Assembly (NCBI GenBank): GCA_002803225.1
Contig: NXFV01001583.1
Location: 42,002 to 106,001, forward strand
Direction: 5' to 3'
Length of the DNA stretch: 64,000 nucleotides
DNA from: Gamarada debralockiae
Taxonomy: Eukaryota > Ascomycota > Leotiomycetes > Helotiales > Hyphodiscaceae
In this document: positions 1 to 12,512 of the stretch, one piece after another
How the letters are laid out: every line of letters starts with the position of its first letter
How positions within the stretch are numbered: position 1 is the stretch's first letter
Notes under the pieces: model-generated
What the model was told of the DNA's origin: nothing
Seen by the model: only the letters and a program-made list of their open reading frames with translations
Databases searched by the model: none
Translations under genes and position numbers: made by a program

Positions 1-3000
1 CTGCGCATCGGCAGGCTCGAAAAGGCTTCCAACTCAAAACTCGAATGATCCTCAACTTTCAGTAGTGAAAGTTTAAGACCTTGGATCATCGAGATGCCCT
101 TGTACTAAAACAATCAATCTGCACTGCACAGTCCAATTTTATGTCACGGCGATCACTATCGATTAGGTGCCCTTTTGAGACTTCAGGGTTCTGACTATAC
201 TACAAGAGGCCTGGGACGTTTCTTGGGGCCTATCGATGAAGGGGGGCCACACCTCACTTCACCCCTGGGACCTTTCTTCCACACAGATGACTCTCTCTGC
301 AATTGCAAGGAATCTACTCCCTCTGCAAAGATACACATACGGGTCAGCTTATGGAGAACATGTCATTAATCCTCAAAATTCAACGCCGTACCAGTGTCTC
401 GAGGAGGATTCAGTTATTATTAAAGAAATGTACCTTTTGTAACACAGCATGATGCGAACACTTCTGTGGAGGACACCTTGACCAGGCTCAAGGCGCATCG
501 CCATCCAGGTTTCTTGTACAATGCCTGTCAGATCATTTTTCCCTCTGCATCTTTGGGATTTTCTAGTCCTGGAACAGCAACATCTCCTGCACCATACATA
601 TTGTTACATGGAGGCCACAGATCTGAAAAGTCGCCATATCTTTCCACTCAAGCATGCTCCTATCCGATTCCACCATCACACAACGCCACGCGTATCAAAA
701 CTCGTTGGATCCTGCCCCTAATTCTTAGTCGACTTGTTTCTGCCCACAAAAAGCAGCGACGTTCTCTTAAATGTGCCAAAATATTCTGCATTCGGTTAGA
801 AAGGAGTTTGCAAAAGTCAAATAGAGAGTATTCCCGTTACTTTGCCTCGTGGCTTCCTCCTGGGATATGGACCGCAGTGCGGCCAAAACAGAAGGATTCG
901 CAAACCAGGGGTCCCCTCCACCAAAACGACACCACCAAGAGCAATCTCTACAGGGCTGCACGGCAGATCTCATCTTCTGACAACCTCAAGCTCACTTTGG
1001 CAAAAAGTGTGATCGAGGGGCATTCGTAATCGCTGACGGGGTCAGGATCTGTGTCACACGAACGTTATGTCTCGATCGAAACAGATGGAATGTATGAGCC
1101 GGATGCCCGGGTTTGGGGCAAACAACGTTTGTATCAACGCCCAACGGCGTTGAAACTTTTTCGGCAGTCAGAAGTCCAGGGCTTCAGGGGCTACGATACT
1201 GTCACCCATCATGACGAGGTGGAGCTGTGTTTAATGGACGAATGAGCCTCGGTCAAGGAGAGGGATTTTTAGAATCAGCCGCGGGTATCTAGATCTTCTA
1301 ATCTCCATTGATCACCCCTCTCACGTCCCAGAAAGAAGGATTCTCCTGGGTTGGATGCAGCCCTCATCCAGGGTCTGCAGGCAAAAAGGACAAAATTGGA
1401 ATATCACGGGCAAGAAGCATCACCTTTAACCGTCAGCCGACCGATCCAATGAACTTGCTCACCAACACAGACATCCCAGATGAACAGATGAACACCCACT
1501 CTATCAATCCTCCGATTCCCAACCGCCCCCTGTCTGCATCACGGTCCGCAGGAAGAGATCTGCTCTAAATGTAAACGTGCATGGAGCTCTATACGACCAG
1601 GGTATGTCCAAATGCAGATATCCACGATCAAATTCGACACGATTTGCAGCAACCCCACCGAGACCACCAATAACAATGACTAGTTTTACTTGCCATGCAA
1701 GAAGCCATAATCGTCGCCTCCAAACTTTGAAGGAAACGGGTGCTGCCATCTCTGCCTCTGGATCTCCACTTCTTCCCACACGTCAAATTACAAGTAGCCT
1801 CACAACGATACGCCGAGCTTACCCACAGTGTAGCATCCAGGAGCTCACAGGTGCTTCCATCACAGCCCAGCGTAGACTTGCCTCGCGCATGCAGGACCTC
1901 TCCCAGGCGCGTAGGCAATACTCGTACGGCATGGTTGAATCCCAATATCTGCACCCTCACTCTGACAGCGGCATGTCTCGGGAGAGCACTCCCAAGCGAT
2001 GCGGCCCCGTATCGACTCCACCCATCAGCGGCAGCTTGTAGCGTATTGTACAGTAGTACTCGGTGGCTAGGCAGATGCATTTCTTTCACAGATAAAAATG
2101 GATTGGGGAAAGCCTCACCAGATCCACGTGCAGGTTGGGAAACAATAGACTGCTTTTCCGCCGAATCTGAGTCCGACTCTCGTGTGTCACGACAGAACCA
2201 CGTCGATTCGCACGCGATCTCTGTCCAACCTCAGATCACCCGCTCAGAAAGTCTTGCCGGGCTGAGAATGAAATCAATGTGATCAAGTGGAAATTCTTCA
2301 GCTCTGAAGCTCAAGTCTGGACTGTCGAGATCTGAAGACACAGATTGATAGCTTCGACCATCTGACGATTCTGTAAGTACCCGGTTCCATAGATTTGCTT
2401 TGCCTGTCAGAGATCGCCCATACATGACAGGCCTCGAACTCAAAAAGCCGATCTTCTTCCAAGTATGCGTGATGGGCCACTCAGGGGGAAGATGATCTGT
2501 GACCGGCTGAAGGCCCCGTCTCCCGAATCTAGCGAATAAGCACGTCGAACTGAGTCTGCCCAAATAGGTTACGAGCTACCCAATCAGACGTCACTGCCGC
2601 CTCGGAAATGTTCCCAAAGGCAAAGTTGACAACTTCAGCCCAGATCTGACTTCTGACGTTTGATTTTCACAATATGACATAGGTAGGCTTAACATTAGAC
2701 TTAGCAGTTGAGTACGAGTCTAGCTATTAGCTAATGAACTAGGAATATACCGAAGCAAAGTCATTTTTTTGTGAGGGATCAGCAATGGAGAAAACTCCAC
2801 AACCAACGCACCCCGTCCCTGCCACGCGAGAACCATGGATTTACCTTGTAACCCCAAAAACGGCTTTTAACGACATCATACAGGGCCAACAAGAACAAGC
2901 ATACCTTTCTCCTATCTCAGGCTCCAGCGAACAGCCCATAACTTCAAAAGCCAATTACAATTAATCACATCTCGCATCCCGATCAAAGCCCACCTCATCT

Positions 3001-6000
3001 AACGATTCTCATCTAATCTAGTTACTTCGGGATGTGGGCACAGCCGGCATCCTTCCCAATTCAGCTCCTTTTAATCGCCGGAAGTTTCAATCCTTGCGAC
3101 AGCACACCTACAGTATTTTTGAGTAAGATATGGGTGACACAAGCATGAGATCGCCGATCGATACCCTCTCAGATCTCTAAATTTGGCTAATGATTCCCGG
3201 TCCCCCTACACCCAAATTTTGACGGAATGCCTTAACATTCATTTTTCAGGCATCAACTTGCCATCAATTCCTACTTCTACTATAGAAAAGACCGCCCTTA
3301 AGCCCGACGAAAAAGGGGGGGTAAGGGGCTCCCCCGACCTGAAGGGGCTCGTGGGGATTACCCACTTGAGGAGATAGGTATCGGGCACGATAACTTCGTA
3401 CTGTAGTTTGGTTGAGATATAAAGTCATGAAGTTTGGTGGTTTAGTTTTGGGGGTGGGGGGGTTGGCCCGGATATCATTAGCCCTAAATTTACAGAAACC
3501 GAGGGACCGCCCCTGACCCCCTATCTTGCTAGCTACAGGATCCGGGACAATACTCGTTAATAGTTCGAGTATCGACGACCCAAGTACTATTTGCAACGTC
3601 GTCTCAACTACTTTCTACATTTTAGAAGAGCCTCATATGGATCTTCCTCTCTACTGCAAGCAATACAATTCACCAACATATACGCGAGAAGATCTCCTCT
3701 CCAGCAAAAGTCATGATCACAAGGCATTAGCTCTCCCGCGGCTTCAACAACAGCGATTAGACTGTTTCCCCTCTGTCTCCGCGATTCAACACCGCGCAAA
3801 AACTAGCTTCATGCTACGGCTTCCACAAGGCTGTAACGGGCAAAACGGGACGCGGCGGGATCTGCCCCTTTATTTAAAGAAACCAGATGACTAGAAATTA
3901 CCATTTCGAATCATCTGATATGGTAAACTTTCGTCGATTGATCATCAGAATTGGGGTCTTCTCCCTAACGGGCATGAGGTAGAAATTAGGGACAGCTTCT
4001 TTACTTTGCTGGGATGGAGGCCTTGAGGTCGTTCTGAGCCGCTGGGGAGCAGGACAACTGCCGGTAACGAAGATCTCCAGGTTCGAGACTCCTTCTGAGA
4101 GATGGGTGAAACCTTAGGTAAGACGTGAATTTCGGAAGTACCTACCCCAGGTAATTTGAAGTTCGATATCGATGTGACGCCGCCGTCGAACTCGCCGTTG
4201 ACGGCAAGTGTTTTTCTGACAAAGGCGGATATAGGCGAAAGGCCGCAAGCCACATCGTATGATCTCTGAGTTCTTTCTCTTTTTGTAGCTATTCGGGGGC
4301 TCGGGGAGGTCTGTGATCCGGAAACTTGCCTTTGGAGAATGGCCGTAAATTTGCTCTCTTTTGAACGATCTTCAGATGATCTGGAGGGATTATCTTAACC
4401 TTCTTTTCGCTAGTTTCTTTGAACCAAGTTTTTAGTTTTTCTTTCAACTGCATCAAAGTCAACGACATCCAAAACTCTTCTTCCCAAAACAACCTAATTT
4501 GATTAAATCAAACCTTGAACCCCTACCCACTTCAGCGGAAACACCATTCTCATTGGCCGATCGAGCGTACATTACAACCCTGTTCCTTGGCACTCTCAGA
4601 CGGGGCTTACACCGAGACACTGGCTCAGATTGCGACCATATCGATCCCCTTGAGCGCGGCGAGATTTCCGACAGAGAACCTTCCCGTCGGTACAACTTCT
4701 TACTTGCTGTCCTGGCGAGCGAATCTTCCTTCCGCTGCCGTCCGCTGCAATCACCATGCACTGTAGAAACAGTGCAGATGGCTGTTTGTGATGGCACCTA
4801 ACGTCCATATATTCTCAAGAGCCAACAGGTGACAGTTCTATCAGATCACTTACAGTAGTAGGAGACTAGCACGACACGCTGCTCCTCCAGTCTCTGTGGA
4901 GCGTGAAGTCATTTCGGATTACAGCTGCAATTTGAGTGTTGATCATCAAGAATGTCATGAAGATGTGCGCATCCATGGATCAGAGCTTCGCTCGAGTCAG
5001 TCCTCAGAGTCCTGTCATTCATAATTCCGCACAGCGGCTGTCATTTTCTTCCACGGTCACCCAACTGCTGTGCCGGACAACAGCATGGGACACCCTGCAG
5101 CAACATTTTCATTGCAACCCTACCACGCCTAGGATTGCCTTCCTTACCTCTTCATACCGGTACCACATACTTTAACGAGCCACGAATGCTGGTTCGATAG
5201 CCATAAGTAGGTATGATTAAAGTAAAATTATTTTTGTCAAGAGCATGCACGAACGTTTTCTGTCAAGCCAAAGGGCAACAACCAAAATCACAGCCTTAGT
5301 AGATCGTTAACGTTGCATTATCATTTATGCTCTTCGTATTGGCCCATCCAGGAGCTGCCTGTTAACCAAAAAGGGGGCTTGCGTCTGTGCTGTGCCGTCC
5401 TTGAGGGGCGGATTTCAGGGATACAGGAAATTTACAGGGCATGTTTACAGGGCTTAAGGAAAACACCAACGCCGGGCTTTCCTCGCACTGGTTCATGGCA
5501 GGGCCAAGATGGAGATGATTGTTTGATGTACAGTTTTAACCGCGAACCCTCGTCGGGTTGCATCGAACCCTCATCTCAGATCGCATGGCCTATTGCGGTT
5601 TTACCCGCATACCTTGTCATCTGTCACCATACTCTCCAACAACGGTAAGGTATGTGCGCCGCAAATCTGCAGAATTGTACGATCCAGGAGTGGTAGAGTG
5701 TGTCGTGACCTTGAAGTTGGAGCTGACCACTCAGCTGCAACCTCGTACGTTGACCAATGTCCACACCAAGCGATTTCCTCCACCATCAGCCCCAGGCCAA
5801 CAGCAACTCCCAACTCTCAGGTTCACGACCCCACAGTACTCCACAGTCCAGCAACAGTACAGATCGTCTCACGATCATCGGCTTGTGCGGAACTTCCCTT
5901 AATTAATCGCGAAGATCTTGATCTCAGGCCCACTCCCAGGTAGATCTCTCACCGCATCTGCCCCGTTCGGGAGCGCAAGTCCGGTTTCGGGATATACTAG

Positions 6001-9000
6001 TAGAATTACATTTGGGAACATGGGGCATAGATTGAGTCAGATTATCCCGCGCTGATGCGTTAAGGTTACCACTATATCGACAGGGTACCTTCATGCATCT
6101 CGAGCATCGATATCCCAGCCTTGTATCGTTGTTTGGACAGGGAATGCACTTCCCCTTGTTGGATCGTGGAGTGAGGGGGACTGGCATTGCTCAGCATTTG
6201 AAATTGGATTCTCGATTCGAAATCCAACGTATCTTCAAATTGTGACAGACGTTATTCTACCGGTATCATCAAAGCCTTCATTTACGCCTCAACGCACCTC
6301 AAGTTAATTCCTTCCCGGCAAGCAAATTGCCTCAGATTGCTTTCGGTCCGACACTGCGTCGTGGAAAATGGGAAAAGGCGTTGAAACATTTCTACTTAAA
6401 ATTCTTCTTGTCTCAGAAGGCCCCTATTTTTGCCTCGTTCCAACAAAGTTGTTTCTTAAACCTACCTTGGGAGACCCCTCCCCCGCTGTTCAAGACAATA
6501 CAGTACTGTACAAGACGTCCAATAAATGGTGCACGAGCCTTCAATTGTTCCAACATCTGCAAAGGTTCACATCACTTGCAGAACACGGCCCGTGGCCGTC
6601 GCCATCCCGCTCTAGATGGTGGTCCTGTCCGAGACCTCAGACCTCTTTTCCAACGTCGAACAAGGCCTCCTAGTTTGGAAGAATCACGAACCTGTCCGCT
6701 CATCTCCTGGCTCATCTCCCGCTATCACCGTTTTCTTAGTACTTTTCCCCCTCCCCAAATTTCAAATCCTCTCATCCTCCGCGCAGATCATCTTCTAGCT
6801 CTCCTATCCATTCGTCAACTTTCCGCTGTGGCGCATTCACAAAGCTTCCTTCTGGACGCCACATTCATTTTCGTGTGCGTGTCCGCTCCACAAAAGCAAA
6901 CAAGCTATTCCTCGGCCTAGATGCCTGTTTCTCGTTAATCTGATCTTGCTTTTTCGAACATTCCATGAGTAATTTTACGATTTTGGAGTGAAAAAGCCGA
7001 CATGGCCTGTTAATGCCTCGTGGCAATTGGCAGGCATCTTGTGGTCCCGGACAAAATCCATGCTTTTGCTCCATTATTTCACAATATCTTCAAGTTGGCT
7101 TGGCTCTCAGGCCTGTTTCAGCTGATTTCCTCGTAGCAATTGACATAGGAGAAGCAACCACTTAAGTTGCGGTTGGCGCTAAAATCACAAGGGTTTTGGT
7201 AACTTTGGATCCGGTTCACGATAGCTGCAACCCTCCTTGCTTTTTTTATATCCTTTCTGGAGAGGAGGCTTTTCCTCGTGCTAGTAGGCATGGCATACCA
7301 AGATTCGTAGTACGAAAATGCAGGAAGGCCATGTGAACAAATCTGGAATGTGGCCTCCGAATATAATCAACATGCAAGAAATGCTTAAAGAAGAAACCTT
7401 GTCTTAGATAGAGCGCCATCAGATTCATTTCCTTCGGAATTTCCCTTCACCGTCTATCGCGTCCTGCACCGACAGCTTGGACCAGGACCCGCAGGATGTC
7501 ACTCGTGCATTCTAGCGCAGTAGTAGTAGAATTGCAGAAGGGCAGAACAGATCTGGGACAGCCGTGGCGCTGCGGGACAAGACGTTCTTATACGAGTACC
7601 TGTATTCATTTGCACAGAAATCATCAGATATACGGTCTCACCTCACTTCACCCACTGCACTAGCCATACGCGCATAGTGCATAATCAGCTCGTTTTTAAA
7701 GGCTTCATTGCCCTCAGTATCAGGTTAAAATCCCGAAAGTATATTTATAACCGTTCTTTGGCTCTGTTTTGAATCACGGTGGGGAACGTGAGATCGAAGA
7801 CCCTAGATCTGGTTGATCGGCGATCACGATGTTTCGGATTGTGGCGCGCGCGGGTCGCCGGATAGAGATGTCCCGGCATTCTACCCGATGAGACATCACC
7901 GGAGACATCGCCGACAACCTTGCTCAGCTTGCTGATAGATTGCTGGGTCAGCCAAAACAGAAGATCACGGAAGCATCTGAGACCGAGAACGAGGAGGAAT
8001 GGAGCTGCGGGACGGCACGAGGTTATCACGATGTTCCGTTGAAGATGAAATTTTGGAACTGTTGGACGGGTGTTGTGGAATATATGATACGTCTCCTACT
8101 CCGTACACCGTTCTCACTTGCATTGTGCCTTTGGCTTTCTGATATGTAACTCTGTTGCACGACGAAGCTATTTGTACGACGACATCCACGAGATGAACAG
8201 TACGACGCATCACTTTCGCGGCAGCCACCTGCTTTTGAGGGAATGAGGCGTAATGATTCCAAATGTGCGGAGAAATATTAATAACTCTATCATATTTCGA
8301 CCTATCACAAATCTCAAATGCGAACGCCAAAGCACGGAGGGTGCTCCGGGCCCTTGTCTCGATACATCGTATTCAGAAAATTCTTTTCAGCGTTGATTGA
8401 TATCACGATGACCAAGGATACAACCATGTTGTTGTAGCCGCAAAGTGATACATACATATGCGGAGTAGTGGGGAGTGAGGTTACACAGGATTATTTCGTC
8501 GCTCGTGTATCAGCTTCGCAATCACAGATGATCAAGGATCCAACCATGTTTTTATAGCCGCCAAAGTGATACATCTGCAGAGTAGTGAGGAGCGACGACA
8601 TACACAATTATTCCAATCACGGAACATTTTTGGTGCATGTCTAGCAATTCCGAGGTTAGATTTTCAGTATCCAGCACGTCGCCCCTGAGTTTGCATCAAT
8701 CTCCATCGTCTCCTTTCCTTCTCATCTCACTCTCGCTCTTTGATCTCGAGTCCTCGTGCTTGCTCTTGTCGAGAACTGCTTGTCCTCTGCCCAATCTTCC
8801 CCTCCTGCTTCTCTTCCAGGCAGTTTTATCCCTCGTTTCTATCTGTGCCTCGAAGTCTCCACCCAAATCCAAGTCATTCGTCATCACGATCGTAATCAAC
8901 CCGCTCCACCAGTCCAAATATCGACAAGAAGCTGCATCTTCGTCCCAACTTCATGTTCATTATCAATACTGCTTTCCTCGTTCTCGGCGCTTTCTACTTG

Positions 9001-9857
9001 TCGATGCCTTTTTCGTTGTGGACGCTTTCCTCCATGTCAACCAAGTTACCATCTGCATTCCACCTCAGATGACTGAACTTGGAAGCCATCGCCAACGTCT
9101 TGAGTACATTTAGATGGCTGTGAAGGCAAGTGTGGTTGCAATGTCTGTCCCACGGCCAAGGGTACTTCACTCAGTCTCTTTTGATAAACCCACATCTACC
9201 AGGACGTCCTTGATGTAGCTATCGCCCAGATGCCCCAACCTGGAGTATTATTACGTGCTTCATCTTGCTGCAGTTTTGCACTGCCAGAGTGATTAAAGTC
9301 ATCCCAAAGCGCTATAGCACTTGCAAGCAGATCCGAAGAACATATCATGTCGACATTGAAAGAGTGGAGAATGCTTTTCGTGCTCAACTGGGCGCAACAT
9401 CCACTTGGTTGAGAGTTGGGACAAAATAACACGAACAAGGCGAGCAGCGTATCACGAAAAGCTTCTTCATTCCTTGCAGTTAGATCATAAGGAATCCTCA
9501 ATTCAATTATCGATCCCCTCTTCCATTCCTCATCCACTACGAACAAGCCTAGCTAAGACGCAGCAATCAAATCAAATCAATTAACACACAAACTTCAAAG
9601 ACATCACATGACAAAGGAGACGGCGGACCCAGGAACGAATGTACATAACCGCACAGAGACCCACAAAAGAATCTCAATCAAACACTGATATGAACGTTTG
9701 TACTCCAGGCCCAAGGAAAGAACATTGTTAAGTGAGATAATAATCCACCTCCCTGTGGTTCAAAACCGAAAACCGACATGCGTATACTATACCATTCACA
9801 CCTTTTCTACCACCTTCAAATCCCAAACGCTGCAGGAAAGAGACATAAAGAGGAAGA
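1..9857. other. Gene-poor left region, no supported gene
   Basis: Many short open frames occur on both strands, the longest 187 codons (466-1029, +), but none shows a recognisable domain, a consistent set of splice sites or a secretion signal. An orphan frame of 116 codons on the minus strand (9196-9546) reads like ordinary protein but I do not recognise it; it could be a relic. The only structure I can support is an imperfect direct duplication near 8.4-8.6 kb. No transposase, reverse transcriptase or rRNA/tRNA motif was recognised. The stretch is either intergenic or so decayed that the source is not visible by eye. Confidence 0.55.
8405..8606. repeat. Imperfect direct duplication, two copies about 120 bp apart
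   Basis: Two related segments of about 75 bp begin near 8405 and near 8527. Both carry the blocks CAAGGAT, CAACCATGTT, TAGCCGC, AAAGTGATACAT and GAGTAGTG in the same order. They differ by a few substitutions and small gaps. This is a local duplication, not a recognised family. Confidence 0.65.
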
Positions 9858-12512
9858 TCATCCATCAAGCACCATCCCATCCACTTCCTTCCCATTTCCC
9901 ATTCCCATACTGTCATCAGCGAATTCTCTCTTCCCCATCGTAACACCGCCGTTCCCATCACTGTAATAGCCCCCAACACCACCCTCCCTCTCCGTACCAC
10001 AAAGCCTATATTCACCATCCTCCTTTCGTTCAATAATTCCCTCCTCAAGAGCCCATCTCGCCAATAACCGATCTACACCAAGTCTATTCGCCTCGCCCTT
10101 TTCCATATGACGTCCCACATGCTCAGTCCAGTCATCCCAGCTGCCAGCGCCTTCAAAGACATTCGAACAATCCGGCTTGGGACATGCGCTTCTCTGTGGG
10201 GGACTCCGTCTAATCACCAAACAAGAGGCCTGCATCTCCTTGACATGTGTTTCCCATTCAAGTTGCAATTTACTGTCGCCTTTGGCAATGGCTTTCTTGA
10301 TCGCGAAGGGAGCGTGCATGCGGCGGAGATGTTGGGTGAAGAGATCCTTGCGATTGAATTCGTTCCCTTTGCCTTCAACTGTGCTTTGCGGGCAGGAGGA
10401 GCAGCGATAATAAGTCAAACAGAGGTGCTGGGACGCTATATGGCGCTTCCATTCGTTCTTGGAACCGAAGGTGCTGGTGCAGCCAGCGAAGGAGAAGGCG
10501 CAAGGGAAGGGTCGGGTATGTGCTGCTGCGATATGTTTGCGGAGGGAGGAAGAGTCTTTAAATGGCGCGTGGCTGCAAAGCGAACAGCGGGTATCTTGTT
10601 TGGGGCCTTGCTTTTGAATTGAGCGACGTGGTTTGGGTCGCGAGGCTGGTGAGTTGTATTCGGAGCTGTAGGGATTATCTTCAGCTCCGGAATCTCCTAC
10701 GTCTTGGGATGATGCAGAGTCTTCTCGCGCACTTCTCATTCCAGGGGAATCTTCAGACGGAATATGAGAGTGATTGCGCTCGCTTGCCAAATTGTCGTGA
10801 CTAACGTGTCGAACATGACTGAGAGCCTTAAGCTGCTCTGCAGCCTCGTGCATCTCGACGGAATCTTCGACATCGTCTTTATGATCGGGAATAGTTGATG
10901 GTCCAGGATCTTGATACACCATCTGAGGTACGGCATTTGGTGTGCCCATCACCATCGAATCTGACCTCAGTGGATCTTGGTGCATAGGTCCTTTTTGCAT
11001 GGAATCTTGCCTCATGGTTTCTTGTCGTATTGGCTCATGTCGCATCATGACAGGCGTCGAGGCAGCGGCTTCTCGAGCCTCGAGAAGTATTTTCCCATCT
11101 TCCAGTTCTTTGAAAGTCGCAGCCTTGCCAATAGGAGAAATTCCACCGACGAGCTGTTGATATTCCGTCGTCATGTTATGTGAGTTTACATATCCAAGGA
11201 AGCAGCAGGTACGGTCAGCAGCGACCACATTCCAGACAGCAATTGGCATCGAGACTAGGAGGACGGTTGGTGGACCGTGGAACATGCCTTCCACTGCAAT
11301 CTTCGAGGCTGCGAGTGGGGTATTCTGCAACCACTGTTTGAAGGAAGCCATGTCTTGACTAGGTTCCCCGAGGAAGGTTGTACAAACCAGCGCTCTCACT
11401 TCCTCGAACGTGAGGTCTGAATTTGAGTTGGCCTTTATTCCATGTTGCTCCACCTGCAGATCGTTGTTGGGTGAGCCCATCGGCGAAGCCATGTGAGATC
11501 CACCGGGTCCTTGCACTCCGAGGGGAGAAAGAGTGATACTTTGCAAAGTGCCAGGAGTCAGTGTAAAACAGACTGGCATTCTCTCGTGAGCCGACGCAGC
11601 CTTGCCAGCCCCATTTGTGAGGCCGGTGTGCTGCAAAAACCGATTGTGCTTCTGCGAGATTATTTCCTCGTGGAGGCGTTGTATGCTGAAGGGACGAGCA
11701 CCCCCCAGTTTATTGAGGGCCTCAATCAAGTGATATGTGAATGTGCGGGCACCAGGCTCACGGGATGCATGGTCAGGGCTGTAAGCAGCGATGGCTTGCT
11801 TAACACCATGGCTACCAGCTGTAGGTGCATCGGCAACTGCACAGGTGTCGAGTAGGAGAAGTATATCGGACTGGGCATCTTCGAGAAGACATCTTATGCC
11901 TTCCCATTTAAGTCTTGAAGAGTCTTCCCGAGGATTGCTATGATAATATTAGCTGAAGTAATGAGTTTTGCCAACGACCATCGTACCATGCCCAGTATAG
12001 ATGATGGTCAGCGCCAACAAACCCGTAACCCGCATAGTAGACGATCAAGAGATGATCGGATCGAGCATATTCTATATGTTGTGCCATTTGCATCGTGAGC
12101 TTAACGCTGGGGTTTGGGCAACTGGGTATACTCCACGACTCGGTTCGATAATTGAAGCGCTCGCGAAAGACCTTTTGGAGTTGCAAAAGGTCCTGCTCGT
12201 AACTCAAATCATCTTCCCATCGTAGAAGAAGTACAGAGACACTTGTGTATGGGGATCGATTTGCTTGCGCATAGATGAGCATCGCGGCGTCCTGGAGATG
12301 TCGTGCGAAGGACTCGAAATCGGTGCGCTCGGGAGGGGGGGCGGCATCTTGAACGGCCGGCATAGGTTTGTAATTGTACTGTACTTGCGGTGACTGATCG
12401 ATATGTTAGTCGGCAGATACAATAACGATCATGATGATACGCTTACCTGCTCGTGGTGGGGTTTTTCCGCAACTTTTGGGGCGAGACGTCGTTTCTTGTT
12501 GGAAGGCTCCAT
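9858..12512 (-). CDS. Caspase-like (C14) domain protein with C-terminal C2H2 zinc fingers
   Basis: Three exons give 850 residues: 12512-12447, 12393-11987 and 11937-9858, with introns of 53 and 49 bp. The N terminus is a short basic segment (MEPSNKKRRLAPK), then a caspase/metacaspase-like fold at about residues 45-260. The strand before the first catalytic residue reads LLIVYYAGYG; the position that holds the catalytic His in YYAGHG-type members is Tyr145. The nucleophile block LLLLDTCAV (Cys190) is kept. Residues about 445-480 hold a run of five-residue units (RQETM, RQDSM, QKGPM, HQDPL, RSDSM). Zinc-binding CxxC...H...H units occupy about 609-705 and a C-x4-C...H-x3-H unit lies near 743-770. 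The architecture matches a conserved ascomycete protein of unknown function. Loss of the His suggests a pseudoprotease, by inference; a scaffold or DNA-binding role is possible. Confidence 0.88.

Noticed and set aside
466..1029. 187-codon plus-strand frame as a gene
   Set aside because: No recognisable domain, no exons around it, and composition like neighbouring chance frames.
3264..3596. Minus-strand 110-codon frame with Pro-rich text
   Set aside because: It derives from G-rich runs on the plus strand and shows no protein-like pattern.
8637..9113. 158-codon plus-strand frame as a secreted protein
   Set aside because: Ser/Leu-rich because of a pyrimidine-rich stretch; no signal peptide pattern at the start and no homology seen.
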